From contig CAJNDT010006148.1 of assembly GCA_905221615.1 (NCBI GenBank), forward strand, positions 62,001 through 126,000: a stretch of DNA of 64,000 nt, written 5' to 3'. Shown piece by piece: positions 50,157 through 62,375 of this stretch. The notes beneath the pieces are model-generated. The model ran no database searches. It saw nothing but the letters and a program-made list of their open reading frames with translations, and was not told the origin of the DNA. Position 1 is the first letter of the stretch; every line of letters starts with the position of its first letter. Position numbers and translations under genes: made by a program. This DNA is from Symbiodinium sp. CCMP2592. Taxonomy: Eukaryota; Sar; Dinophyceae; Suessiales; Symbiodiniaceae.

Positions 50157-50255
50157 CGACTTCTCTGGCTGCTTGCCCTCCTCCAAGTGGAGGCCCGGGG
50201 ACCGTGGCCGCCTCCGACGGTGGGAAAAACAGAAACGCAAAGCAGCTTCCCTACT
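50157..50255 (+). CDS. Exon with GTAAGC donor
   Basis: Acceptor tcgactctgcag, a 99-base block best read as DFSGCLPSSKWRPGDRGRLR and RWEKQKRKAASLL, and a GTAAGC donor. Confidence 0.42.
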
Positions 50256-50293
50256 GTAAGCCCGATGAAGTCTCGAAACTTTGCATCCCACAC

Positions 50294-50405
50294 CTAGGAC
50301 CTAGAGTAGGCCCTTATTCCCTTTTTGTAGGGTTCAGGCTACCTTATAAGCCCCTTTAAACCAAAAAGGGCACCCTTTTTATTCCTAGGTTACTCTTGGG
50401 TCTAG
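50294..50405. mobile_element. Foldback MITE, family F copy 2
   Basis: Ends CTAGGACC and GGGTCTAG with inner CCCTTATTCCCTTTTTG. ACAC flanks both sides (50290-50293 and 50406-50409). Confidence 0.7.
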
Positions 50406-50423
50406 ACACTCTGAACTGGCTAA

Positions 50424-50524
50424 TGTAGCGGCCTTATTTGTTAGAATAGGGGGATTGGGGTTCCTTATCATAGTTATAGTATAGTATGCCCCCGAACCCT
50501 ATTCTAATCATTAAGGCCCCTACA
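50424..50524. mobile_element. Foldback MITE, family E copy 6
   Basis: Arms TGTAG-GGCCTTA---GTTAGAATAGGG and complement. No exact duplication. Confidence 0.6.
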
Positions 50525-50611
50525 TTCGGGGCAAGAGCAGGGATTGCTTGAAGTCTTGAAGTTCAAGTTTCGAGTTTCCCGTGTGGCAGTGCCGGGGCTC
50601 CTGATTTCCAG

Positions 50612-50666
50612 AAAAAAATCCCGAGGATTCCATCGCAATGGAGAATCATACAGCTACCGGGCTACG
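50612..50666 (+). CDS. Exon, function unknown
   Basis: Very good acceptor (gggctcctgatttccag), 55 bases encoding KKIPRIPSQWRIIQLPGY, then GTGATT. Confidence 0.42.
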
Positions 50667-51277
50667 GTGATTGCCTTTCTAAGAAAAGAGTATCCGATCA
50701 GTCGGGTGGTCTAAAGCAGGCGTTCCTCAAAGCTCCCCGTGCGTTCCTTCAAGCGACTTGTAAAGCGTTTATAGGGTTCTGATTGGGCTTGTTCGCAAGG
50801 GCATAGAAACTTTAAGACGCAACTCTCTCCTGACGAACATTAAGCCTATAAACCAAAAGCAACCCAGAAACACATCACACAGCAACAATGGCCGCATTCA
50901 AGCCCTTTAAAACCGAATACCCTCAAGCCCTTAAACCTTGGAGCCCTAAAAAGAAAGGCTAAACCCCTGAGCCCCCTTAAGCCCTTAACCCTAAACCCTA
51001 AAGCGTCCCTAATCCCCCGAAAGCCCCTGAATGAAAACCGTGCCCGGGGGGAGGCCGAAGAGCTCCGGCACTGGTGAGACCTTAGAGGACGATTACTATG
51101 GGGCCTAAATAGGGTTCCTAGGCTTCCTTTAAGGGGTCTCTAAGGGTTACTATAAGGGATCTATAATGGAGTTCTATAGTATGGGGCCTCGATTACTATG
51201 GGGTTTCCATAGGGTTCCTTTAAAGGGGTCTAGAAGGGTTACTATAGTAATAAAGGGTCTATAGGGGTACTACAATA

Positions 51278-51378
51278 TAGGGGCTTCAATAATTACCTTT
51301 ACTATTTCGGGGGTTCCTTATTATAATCATAGTATCATGGGCCCCGAAGCCCTAATCTAATTATTAAGGCCCCTATAT
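51278..51378. mobile_element. Foldback MITE, family E copy 7, with upstream filler
   Basis: Arms ATATAGGGGCTTCAATAATT and AATTATTAAGGCCCCTATAT. Two imperfect GATTACTATGGGG...AAGGGTTACTATA blocks precede it (about 51089-51275). Confidence 0.6.
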
Positions 51379-51728
51379 TACGGCTGATGGGGTTAAGTTT
51401 TTCGGGTTTAGGCCCAAGGAGAGTGTAAGGTTGCGGGTTCAGGGCCTGCGTTTCCAAGAGAGAGTGAGAAGCAATGAGGGTGCCTCACTACTGTATCAAG
51501 GGTTCTAGCCCATGGGTTTTACAGCGCAGGACCCTGAACCCAACAGCTGTTCGAAAGATTCCAGAGTTCAGGGTTTGGGGTTTCGGGGTTGTGAAGTTGC
51601 GGCGTGCAGTACGGTCCAAAGGGTGGTTCACTTCGGGTTCATGAGTTGTATACTATCATTGGGGGGAAGTCTTGTTGGGTCTCGCATGCCTTGATTGTAG
51701 CACACCTAGAGTGTCCCGACAACCATAA

Positions 51729-51826
51729 CGGTTGATGATATAAATCCTGCATGACCCATAACAAGGAATATGTAATTCCCATAGTTTAAGGTCCTTAAGG
51801 TAATGCAGGATTTATACCATCAACAG
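51729..51826. mobile_element. Foldback MITE, family H copy 2
   Basis: Arms C(G/T)GTTGATG-TATAAATCCTG and complement, flanked by AA on both sides. Confidence 0.6.
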
Positions 51827-52075
51827 AAGTACCTTAAGTATGGGTCTGGTATTTCATCTTTATGAACGATCCGATTCTCTAGGGTGCAGAGAAGGATCCC
51901 GAAGACAGTCTTACATGCATACATACGTACATACACACACCTTCATAGGGGCCGGCTCAAACCGCCTAAGTCTTGTACTGCAATAATCCTTGCAACGCGC
52001 TGGGTACTACCACCCGGTTCCCTGAACCCCTGTTCGAGAAATCGGATTTCGGCGCGTCTGTTTTGCGACCGTCAG

Positions 52076-52124
52076 GAATGTTGCGAGCCCGTTCTCTGCA
52101 AGGAGAGCCGCTGCAGTCTGTATG
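52076..52124 (+). CDS. Cysteine-module exon 1
   Basis: 49 bases between ttgcgaccgtcag and GTTGTG, encoding ECCEPVLCKESRCSLY. Phase 0 in, phase 1 out. Confidence 0.42.
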
Positions 52125-55100
52125 GTTGTGAATTGAACTCGGTGGCGATGTTCAAGACTTGTTTGCATTGCTGGGTTAGGATTCTGGACTAGTTGCTCTG
52201 CGACTGTACAGGTTTTTGACATCCTTCGGCCGTTCATGGCTTCGGAGGCGGGTGTTGGCGTTCTGGAGATTCTCACGTTATGACAGTCGCACAACATGTT
52301 GTTATAGAGAGTTTACCTGCAGCAAGAACTGTTTGTCATATTCACAATGAATACTAGCCACAAGTTCATCCTGCATAGTGCTGGCCGGAGTAGGACAGCA
52401 CTGCTAGTAGCCATCGCGAGCCGCCTCGAGCCCGAGCCTAAACACGCAACCCCAGACCATGCTTCAAGCCTCCGGCTTTGGCATTAACAGGAAGCCTAAT
52501 ATCGACTTGGGTGGTTGTCAAAATTATGGTTCCTTTTTGGGTCCCTATTATAATACGGCACCAAACTTTTTTCAGGATACCCCAAAAGGGGCCCTAATTT
52601 TGACAACTACCCACTTAATCATTTAAACTGAAATCCGATATTTCCTCACAGAATCTTAGTCTTTTCGACTCATACTTCAACCTCCCGTGCAGGAGGAGTT
52701 GCCGGATGGCTGCAATCCATCCACACAGTGGAAACCAGCGCCAGATTTCGCCGCCTGTCCGACTAAGGCCTTCTTTTCTTAGGGTTTAGGGCTTGGGGTT
52801 TAGCGGTTCAGGAGATTAGGGTTAAGGGGCTTAGGAATTTAGGGTTTAGGGTATACCTGGCTGTACAAACTGTATACCCGGTATACCAGGGTTCGAGTTT
52901 AGGTTTGAGGAGGAAACTTTCGAAGTTCGGGGCAGAGTGTACCCTCATAGTCCCCTTAGACTTCAAATATAATACACCCCCCATAAGCCCGATCGTAAGT
53001 TTTTCCATCAAGAATCCGGCACTTCCGCAGCCAGCAGTGCCAAGTTCGTGCAGTATTGAATCTAAGATATGGTGGCCTTGACAGTGGAAAGGGGGGTCAG
53101 GTTCTGGGGTACATACATGAATTGGAACTGTCAGAAAGCATGCCAATTTAGGAATCATATTGGTAATCATTCAGGCCACTACATTGGACGTCTGAACAGT
53201 TACCCAAATTTAACACTTGTAGTACAGAACCCTTATGGCCTTATGCATCCACATCCCTTGAAGATCCCAAGTCCTTACTGCAGGGTGGAGATCTGTCTCC
53301 GTGAATCCTAAATTTCAATCCCCACCAAAGCCCTCAACCTTAAACCGACACCCTGAACAGTAGGCTCTAATTTCAAAATGCCTGAACACCTTGCGCACAG
53401 AAGCCTTCCAAAAGCTTTTTATAGCCGTTCTAGAACCCGTAGAGCAAAGCTATCCGTCCGTCCAAGGACACGAAGCAGGGCAACGCACGGGAGCGATGCG
53501 CCTTGGTTTGAGCTTGATCTGTTTAGGGTTCGGTCATAAGGTTTGGAGTGTAGTCCAGAGTTTTGAGGTTTAGGGTTTTGTTTGTTTTTCGTGTGCTTAG
53601 CGGGTCTTGCAGGGCTTTATATTGCCTCTACAGGGCTATAACGGTTTCTACAGGGTTTAGGGCTTAGCCTACAAATCATAGGGTTTGGGGTGTCCTGGTG
53701 AGGTCTGGGGGAGATTGGGTTATGAGGCCAAAGGCTTTAGATTTCAAGGCTTGGGTCTTTCGGGAGGGGGGCGGGGAGGGTTTATCGAGGTATACATTAG
53801 AAGCTGCCCCCACCCTGTAATAGTGACTATAAGGACTATAGTAGGGCTCTATTATATTCCTATTATACCACTATTACAGATTGGGGGGGGCCCCTTCTAA
53901 GGTATACAGGTATTTGTTTAGAAATTTTTAGCATGTCGAGGCAAGAGTTCGGGGAGTTTCCGAAAATTAGGGGTACCTTTAAAGGGATCCATAAAGGGAT
54001 CTATAAAGGGTTCTATAAAGGGTTTAGGGTTTAGAGTTTCCGAAAATTAGGGGTACCTTCTTTTCGGGGTCCTCATAATAAGGATCCTACTATTTAGGGT
54101 ACTATATTAGGGTCCCCTATTTTCGGAAACTCCCTTCTGCTATTGGGATTTATCCGGTCCGCATGGCACTTGTAAAAGAGATGTTTGAAAGTCTATGGCG
54201 TCGACTCGAAACTGAAATTCCTTAAAAGAGCGCTTTGAAACTATTCCAGTAGAAAAGCATATTCGCAGCAATTCTTATAGGCGCAAGGTTTTAGGGTTTC
54301 GGGACATTGTGGTTTGGTACCCACTGCAGGCTGCGTCGCACAGACTTGCTCTGACAAGATTTGCAGCACCTTGGCACGGCCAGGGAGCTGACGACTCTTT
54401 TGGTTCTTCGAGTTTTGCTGCCGTTATACCTGTGCTTGTGGCTCCAAGATCCTACTAAGAGGTTGTACCTGTGGGTCTTCAAAATGTCATGACCTGTTCT
54501 GCTGGGGCCACAAGTAGGGCTTCTCACGGTTTTTCGTGGTTTGACATCGGTTTGGTAGGATTTTGCAGCGCATTATGCGATTCTGGCCGGTTTTCAAGCG
54601 GTCGAAGCTCCTTTAAGGGGGGGGCAGTCGAGTAAGCCACCTGGAGAGGGGTTCGTTCGGGTTTGAGGTGTCAAGGTTACAGCGGTTTCGGGCTTGTGTA
54701 TACAGAGGTTTCAAATCTTTCTCAAACTGTTCGGTGTAGTGTAAGCCCGATATACTTCTGATGGTTCACCCCTAAACCCTAAGCCCTTAACCCTTCGGTT
54801 CCCAAAGTAGCTGGACGGGTTTGCGGTTCAGGGTAGGTAGGCCTAAATTCTTCTTCGCGAGGTTGCGCAAGGGTTGTTCCAGGGGTTTAGACGGGATGCG
54901 GGGCTACGTAGTTGCTTCAACCTAGACCCCCAAAGGTTGGCAAAATCATGGCCCAAGACCTATGAAAGGCTATTATTCTACATATCTTTGGGGTCCGGGA
55001 AGGGAGGGGGCTGTAGAAGAAATAGAAGAATCAGCAAGACGTGAGTCGCACATCTGCGAAAGCTTAAACCTCGAAGCCAAGACTCCCCCTAAGCCCAACA

Positions 55101-58100
55101 CAGCAGTCTAATCAAATATCCAAGGGCAAAAGGAGGGACCCTTAATAAGGACCCCTAGGTCTACACCCTTAATGTAGCTACTATATACCCATTATATAGC
55201 CCATTATAGGCTAGGGGTCCCCATTAAGGGTTCCTCCTTTTCCCAATTGAAAACCGTTGTTCTTCACCGGATTCAGGGTTCTGTAATTTCTAGCAGGCAA
55301 GGCCGACAGCCCCGAGCCGAAAGTCCCAAGATTCCTAGCTCAAAAAACCTAAAGATCTAAGCCCTTGAACCCGGGCTCTCTAAACCCTAAAGCCCTAAAC
55401 TTACCTTTGGCAAGTAGGGAATGGAAGAATGGTAGTAACAGTAGTTATAATTCTACCCCATTCCTCCATTCCCTACTAACCAAAGGTAAGTAAACCCCGG
55501 AACCCCCAAACCCCAGAAGCGAAGAAAGAACGACTCTGCGAGCTTCTTAGCCGCTGCAAAGCACGAGCCCAGGTTCGGGGAAGTACACTCCCAAGCAGCC
55601 CAGCTGCATGGTTCAGGGGTGTTAAGGCTTAGGGTTTAGGTGTTCAGGCGTGTATCCTTGAAAGGGTTTCGTGGTTTCGGGATTAGGGTTTAGGTTGCTA
55701 TACGGCCGATTTCCCTCATTTTCCGGAGGTTTCTGTAGGATTCTGTTACTAATTATCACACGCACCATAGATTGGACCTGGCACCCATAACCTGGCTCCC
55801 GGCATGTCTTCATCATGAGGCAGTGATTTTGGCGTGAACCTACCAACACCCTATTGCTTGAAATACAGCCGCTGTAATACCATATTCGTCAGGGCATGGG
55901 AGTGTGAATTGCGTATTATGTGTAAGCCGAAGCCATTGCTCAGAACTCCGAAAAACCCTAAAGTGCAAGCCAAGCACACACCAAAACCCCAAGCTCCATT
56001 CAGGGTTCAGGGTTTAGGGTTGAGGGTTACCCTAAACCCTAAGCTCCATACTTGAGCTTCGTGAAAACTTTGAGGGTTACCCAAAACCCTAAACTCCGTA
56101 CTTGAATTTCGTGAAGAAAAACGCCCGAACTCTGGAGCTGTGAGGTCCCTAATCCCTGGAACCCGGGAGCTCCAAAACCCAAATCTCCCAAAACCCAAAT
56201 CTCCCAAAGCCCGGTGAAGACCCTGAAGGCCCCAAGCCCTAAACTCCGAAAGCGCCTGAAAAAAAAAACAGACCTTCAGCCCTAAAACCCCCTGAAACTC
56301 TCAGCCCTTCGCCATACTGTACTAGACTGCAAGCCCTAAACACCCTGAAACTCTCAGCCCTTAGCCATACTGTACTAGACTGCAAGCTTCCTGAACTTCA
56401 AACCTTGCCCCAGGAAAGGCACCGGACTACTGGGCACTACCGAGGAGGAGAGCTCAGAGCCTCGGGTTCAGGGGGTTTGGGGTTGAGTGTCTCAAAATTT
56501 CGGGTTTGTTGGTGTTTCGAGTTAGGGGTTGGGGGGCTGGGGGGTTAGGATGCTATGCCCGCTCTCAAGCGATCTGCATGCTCAGGGTTCAGCGTTTTTG
56601 TACGGCTTTTGGGTGCAAGTCAATCTGCGCAGCTGCAGTAATCATAGCAGTGGGTATGTATGTACATATGCAGGCATTCATGTATTTGCATATATGTAAT
56701 GCTGTACAGGCTATACATATAGCGAGTGCAGGAGTGCTGTGACAAGCTGTTCTGCTCCAGCTACCCGGACGTCTGCGGTGCCTTGTCCTTTTGGGCTTTA
56801 GGCTTCACAGCTCATAGCTCTGGTTCAAGATGTCGAGGCTTTGGGCTAGGTGATTTGTGGCGAATGCTTTAATTTGGGGGTATTTGGGGTTTCGGAGTTG
56901 GCGGGCAGATCAAGTTGTAAAGTTAGAATTGCAAACAACAAATGTAACAGTATAGCCTTATCCCTCGACACCGCAACGAGCTGTCGAGGCAGACGCGTAT
57001 AGTGGCTTTGACGTTATAGGTGTTAGGGTCTTAAGCTTTATGGGGTTATAGGGCTTGTGGGGGAAGGCTTCGGGTTCTTGTATTTGTGGATGGTTTTCAG
57101 AGTTATGGGCTGAGGGTTCATGGCTTAGGGAGGGTTTGAAGGCTTGTGTGTTAGGGCCTGAGATTTCGGGTTGGGCTACAAGTAACTTTCCGGTGGGAGC
57201 GAGTTTCAATCATAAATGCTTGCCTTGTGCTGGGATCTGTTGAACACGGTTTTTGTACTGACTCTTGCTTCTGAAGCTCTCAACACACATACCTCTACCA
57301 TATTGAATTGGGTTTCCCAGGCCAGCGACCTGAAAAACCTCAAGCGAAGTCCACAACAATGGTCCCTGAACCATCTGAACCCCAAGCTCGAACATTGAAA
57401 CCCTCGACCTTGAACCCTCAACCAAACTTGAACTCCCAACTCCATGGCTTAGATCCCAAGCGCGGCGAGCGCTTGCCCGATGTCTTGGAGGACCGCGTCA
57501 TGGTGTCGGTGCAGATTTCTCACGCACTCTAACCGCAACGTCTTTTCAGTGAGGTGTTAATATATAGGCAGACACGCCAAAGCAGGTTTCTGACGTGCCA
57601 CTCTCCAGGACGGAACACCTCGGTTGGGAAGCGAAGAGATCGACTGCTGTGCCGCGGACGCAAGTCATTGTTCTACGGCTTTTCCAGTTTAGAGTTTGAA
57701 GATCAAGGGTAAAGGGTTTTGGGGCATAGGGGACCCTAGTATAGAACCCGCAATAGTAGGATCCTTTTTATAAACCCCAAAAAAGGTTACCCAGGGTTAC
57801 TGGAGGGCTGGTCTTGCGTAAACTAGTCTGCAGGGTTTGGGGCCTAAGGGCGGGCTGGCATCACCGGTCAAGGGTTCAGGTTTTAGGGTTTAGGGTTTAA
57901 GTTTAGGGTTTAGGGTTGCAAGTGTAAGGGTTAGGGTTCAGCGGCTTCGGGCTGTCTAGACCCAACATTACAAGAGCCCTGAGCTATAATAATCCAAGAA
58001 TACACACCGCCAGAGCCATCCAAGAACCCGACGCACACCTGTTTATACTTTGAGAACTCTCGAAAATCGCGGCCAAGAAAAATGCTGGAATGTCGAGAGA

Positions 58101-61100
58101 TGCAACGTAGTAAAGTACATAGAGCCGCTTTACCAGAACAGCTAGCAAATAGAACGTGTGTTGCTATTGTGCCCGACAAATGTATCCACAGCAAAGGAGC
58201 AGGAACCAATTACAATCATTCCTGCACCCTCTGCGCGAACCATACCAAACAAGGCAAAGGGGAGCAGGCCGGAAGAAAGAACGACTGCTAGCCCATGGCC
58301 TGAACCCAGATTTCCTGAAACCAACCCCAGCATAGAAGCCGAATGATAAGCAACACTATTAGACTATGTCTCGGGCTCCGACTTATAACTTCACTTTTAG
58401 TACTTCGAACTACAGTGTAACATGCCGTTAGCCTGTATTATGAATATAAAGTCCCTTATATTGCATCTGAAGCCATGGCCTAAACCCGCCCGCTGAAACA
58501 AGGCAACGTCAGCAAATGCGAGGACTTCGACTGCCTCGCTCCTGCCCCTTGCCCTGGGGTTGTTGCTTGAATGGTTGATCAAAGCTTCGAGGGCTCTGTC
58601 TTTACGTGGGGTAGGCGGTCTCTGTGCGAGGCTTAAACGCGTTCTATCGCGGTTCTGCAGGGGTCTTGCGACTCATCTACGGCTACGGAGGATTTCCGGC
58701 TTGCAGGTCATATTTGCAGGGATCGGGGCTGGAGTAGCATGTTTTTCACAAGGAGACAGTGTACAACAACATGGCTTGTTTTCCGTACGACGTAACACAG
58801 TGGGCCGAGTCTACATGGTTCTCCGGCAACACTTGGAGGATCCGACAACAGGGTACTAGGGTTTAGGGTTTAGGGTTATTTTGGGGTCCTTATAATAAGG
58901 ATCCTACTAATTAGGGTATGCAATGATGCAACCGGACTCATGGGTAGCGAACCGAGCTTTGCCGTTGTGGTGGACGACACCTTAATCTCGAAGTGCAAGC
59001 GGTCGAAATCACTACCAAGCCGGATGACAGACCCGATGAATATAGAGGCGTTTGAGTAACTAGTGAGATCCGCCCCCATACACTTTACAAGCCCTAAGCC
59101 CGACACCAGAAGCTTTAAACCCAGACTGCTGAGTGACACTGTTAGGGTCCCCACCCCCTCTTGGAGCATCATGGGACTTAGGTTACAAGTACCTTAGTTG
59201 GGGTCTTTGGTTGTAGGCCTTGCGGATCCCAGGCGGGCAAAGGCCTCTGGAAGAACAAGGAGAAACCCTCTGGCGCCTTGGGCTGGCTCTAAGGGTTTAT
59301 AAGGGTTAGGTGTTTAGGGTTTAGGTAACAGGGGTTTAGGGTTTAGGGTTTAGGGGTTTAAGGTTTAGGGTTTCAGGGGTTTAGGGGTTTAGGGTCTAGG
59401 GTTCCTTTTCGGGCTCTGACAAGGGATTCCTTAAAGGGATCAGGGGCTGGCTAAGGGTTCCCTTCGAAGCTCGGGTTCATGGGGAGGTCTTTAGCCCGTG
59501 GCCTTTGGGATTTGTTGAGGGGGTTAGGGAGTTGGGCATTTCGGGGGGGTCGGAAGGTTGTCGGCGACATTTCGATCTCGACAGCTTCAATCCCGGGCAC
59601 GGCACCCCCTGGAAGCTTTGAGCCCTGCACGGCAAATCCGACTACACCGCCGCATAGAATCCTGCTTTAAAGGCTATACTGCCCCTAGCAAACCGTCAAT
59701 AAAACGCTTGAGGTATTGGCGAGACCTTCGAGAAGTGCTGTGACGAGGCTTTCTGCCGGGGGCCTGAGACCAGACCAACTCACCTTCGAAAGCCTTGAGG
59801 TTTTCAGGCTTCATGATTTGGGCTTTAGGCTGAGAGTGCAGGCTGCTGCGTACTTGAGCATTTGGTAAATCGGGATCATAGCGTTTTGCAAAGGTCGAAG
59901 GCCTTGAGCGAGTATAGAAAGTAGCAACACCCACTGCACCGCCTAGAGCCATTCTAGAACCTTGGTAGCTGAGTGGATACACTTTACACTTTTTGGGGAC
60001 AGTATTACCCACAATAAAACCAAAAGGGTGCACTGTTGGGGGGCTTATGAACTCAGCAACTAAGGACTTGTAGAGATCCTGCGGCCCTGAAGCCCCACGC
60101 AGTGGGCAGACTGAGGCAAAGATGTCAGCTGCAAAAATAACACGAAGTGGGGCCCAGAGGCACGGCTCCCGTTTGGGTGAAGTGTCTCATTCGAGTTTTC
60201 TTCCGGTGCTTTTAAAGGTTAACGGTTAATGCATCGTCAGAGCTTGACATGTGGGCTTGTAGCCCCAAGGCTCCAAAGGGCTCAATAATGAGGTACTCGG
60301 TTTTAGGATAGTAGCTATGTAGGTTAGGATTTCGGAGAGTATGTGATTAGTGGGTACTGGGACCCTTGGGGTAGGCTCTTGATGGTTAAGGGCAGGTACC
60401 GCAACGGTGTGAAGTGCTGGATCCCCCAAGCCTGGGACTGAAGTCCAGAGAAGAACATCTCCTCCCCAAACTGTAAAGCCCTCGAGCCCTAATTCCAAAT
60501 GGGAGTTTCCGAAAATTGGGTGGTAGCTTATTTTGGGGTCCTCATGATAAGGATCCTACTATTTAGGGTACCATATCCGGGTCGCCTATTGTCGGAAACT
60601 CCCAAATAGCCTCAAACCAAAGGCCCTACAGCCTTAATTGTTAAAACCCCCGGTGAGTGGGTTTTTACAACTTCCCTGGTCTGGGACAAGAGTCTGCCTG
60701 ACGAGCACCTAGGTGAAGGAACTTTTCGGGTTCAGGGTTTTAGGGTTTACGGTTTGTATTGCAGGGTCTTCGGGTGTAAGGTTTAGCGCATAGGGTTGGA
60801 ACTTTGATGTAGACCCCTGATCACTACAGTCCCTTTGCTCACTGGCCTTCATCTAGACCCCCTGCTCTCCTTCCCTGAGTTCCCGAACAGGGTTTAGGGT
60901 TTAAGGGTTTAGGGTGTAGGGTTTCAATGAAATCTTGGTGCAGGCGCCTGAATACGTAGTTGCTACATTCCTTGCAGCCTTGCCCCCTAACCTCGGTGTA
61001 GAGACAACCCCCCAAAAAGCCAAACCCAAACCCTAGTGTCACTATCGGCGTCAATATTAGTTATACAATACTGTATTATACCATACATAATACACCATAT

Positions 61101-62343
61101 GATACTAGGATGCCCAGTAGTACCCTTATTCCCTTTTTCTAGTCCTAGGTTCCTTATAAAGTTACCCAATTCCAAAAAGAGAGGCCTTTTTATTCTTAGG
61201 TTACTGGGTATCCTAGACCATATGATACTATGTCATATATTGGATCATATGCCATGTTACAGCAACAGACCCCGGAGCTCCATCGCAGGAATCCGGAGCT
61301 GAGCAAGGCAGCTCTCCCGAGCATTGTTGCAAGCCGCGCTTCTGCAAGGCTCACGGCATGGTTTTACCGTGTGGCGGGTTTAGGGTTTAGGGTTTAGGGT
61401 TTTAGGTTGAGGGTTTAGGGTTTACGGTTTAGGGTTTAAGGTTTAGGGTTTAAGGTTTAGGGTTTAGGGTTTACAGGTTTGTGTGTGGTGTAGTGGAGTA
61501 GGGTTCAGCTCGGTTTCATACATAGATCACTGAGCATGTTTGGCCGGATATTCCTGCATGATAGTTCGAAGTGCCATCTATAATGCACCCTCAAACCCCA
61601 TTCAATTGATTTGGGAATTAAGGGTCTTGGAGCCCTAGGATGGGGGAGCTCTGGAAATACTAGGCAGGACGCTTCAAGGAATGCATTAGTTGTGTAGAAA
61701 GACCTACAGGGAAACCCTGAACGAAGCACTTAAGGAAAACTCTCCAGGACGCCTTGAGGGAACCCTTGAAGGAGCACCTATGGGAACCCTGAAAGGAGCA
61801 CTTAAGGGAGCCCCGATTAAGGCCCTTAAAAAGAGCCGGAGCCTTCGTGGACTGGAGCCTGCAAGAGCTCGAGGTGTATGGTTCAGGAAAGCATGCAGGA
61901 AAACTTTTTTCGGGTTGAGGGTTCAGGGTTTGGGGGTTTGTATGGTTCAGGAAAGCATGCAGGAACACATTTTTCGGGTTGAGGGTTCAGGGTTTTTCTG
62001 GGTTGGGAGATGGGGTTAAGGCTTTAAGGCTGGGGGTTTAGGGTTTAGGGAGTTTGGGAGGGTTTAGCTGGTGGAGCACAACTGTCCCACTGACGCCGTC
62101 ATCCTTCGATAGCGGTCGGGTTGAAGCCCTCAAACCCAAAGCCCTTAAAGCCTCAATTCCCTAGACGCTTTATACCTTGGCCTTTATAGGAATCCTGTTT
62201 GTAGCACAGGAACCCCTTCATGAACCCCTGAAGGACCGCATAAGAACCCTGCAGACAGCCGCCTGAGTTGGAGGTGCAGGAATTGCACTGTAGAAACCCC
62301 AAACGCCTAAGCCTTGTAAACCTTCAGGATCCATGTATGCAAT

Positions 62344-62375
<32 letters not shown>

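Noticed and set aside
58560..58859. 99-residue plus-strand frame rich in Leu and Arg
   Set aside because: No recognisable motif, no splice context, and composition like the surrounding non-coding DNA.
59674..60033. 119-residue minus-strand frame
   Set aside because: No motif or splice logic, and the plus strand carries a CC-x4-C module and better acceptor signals.
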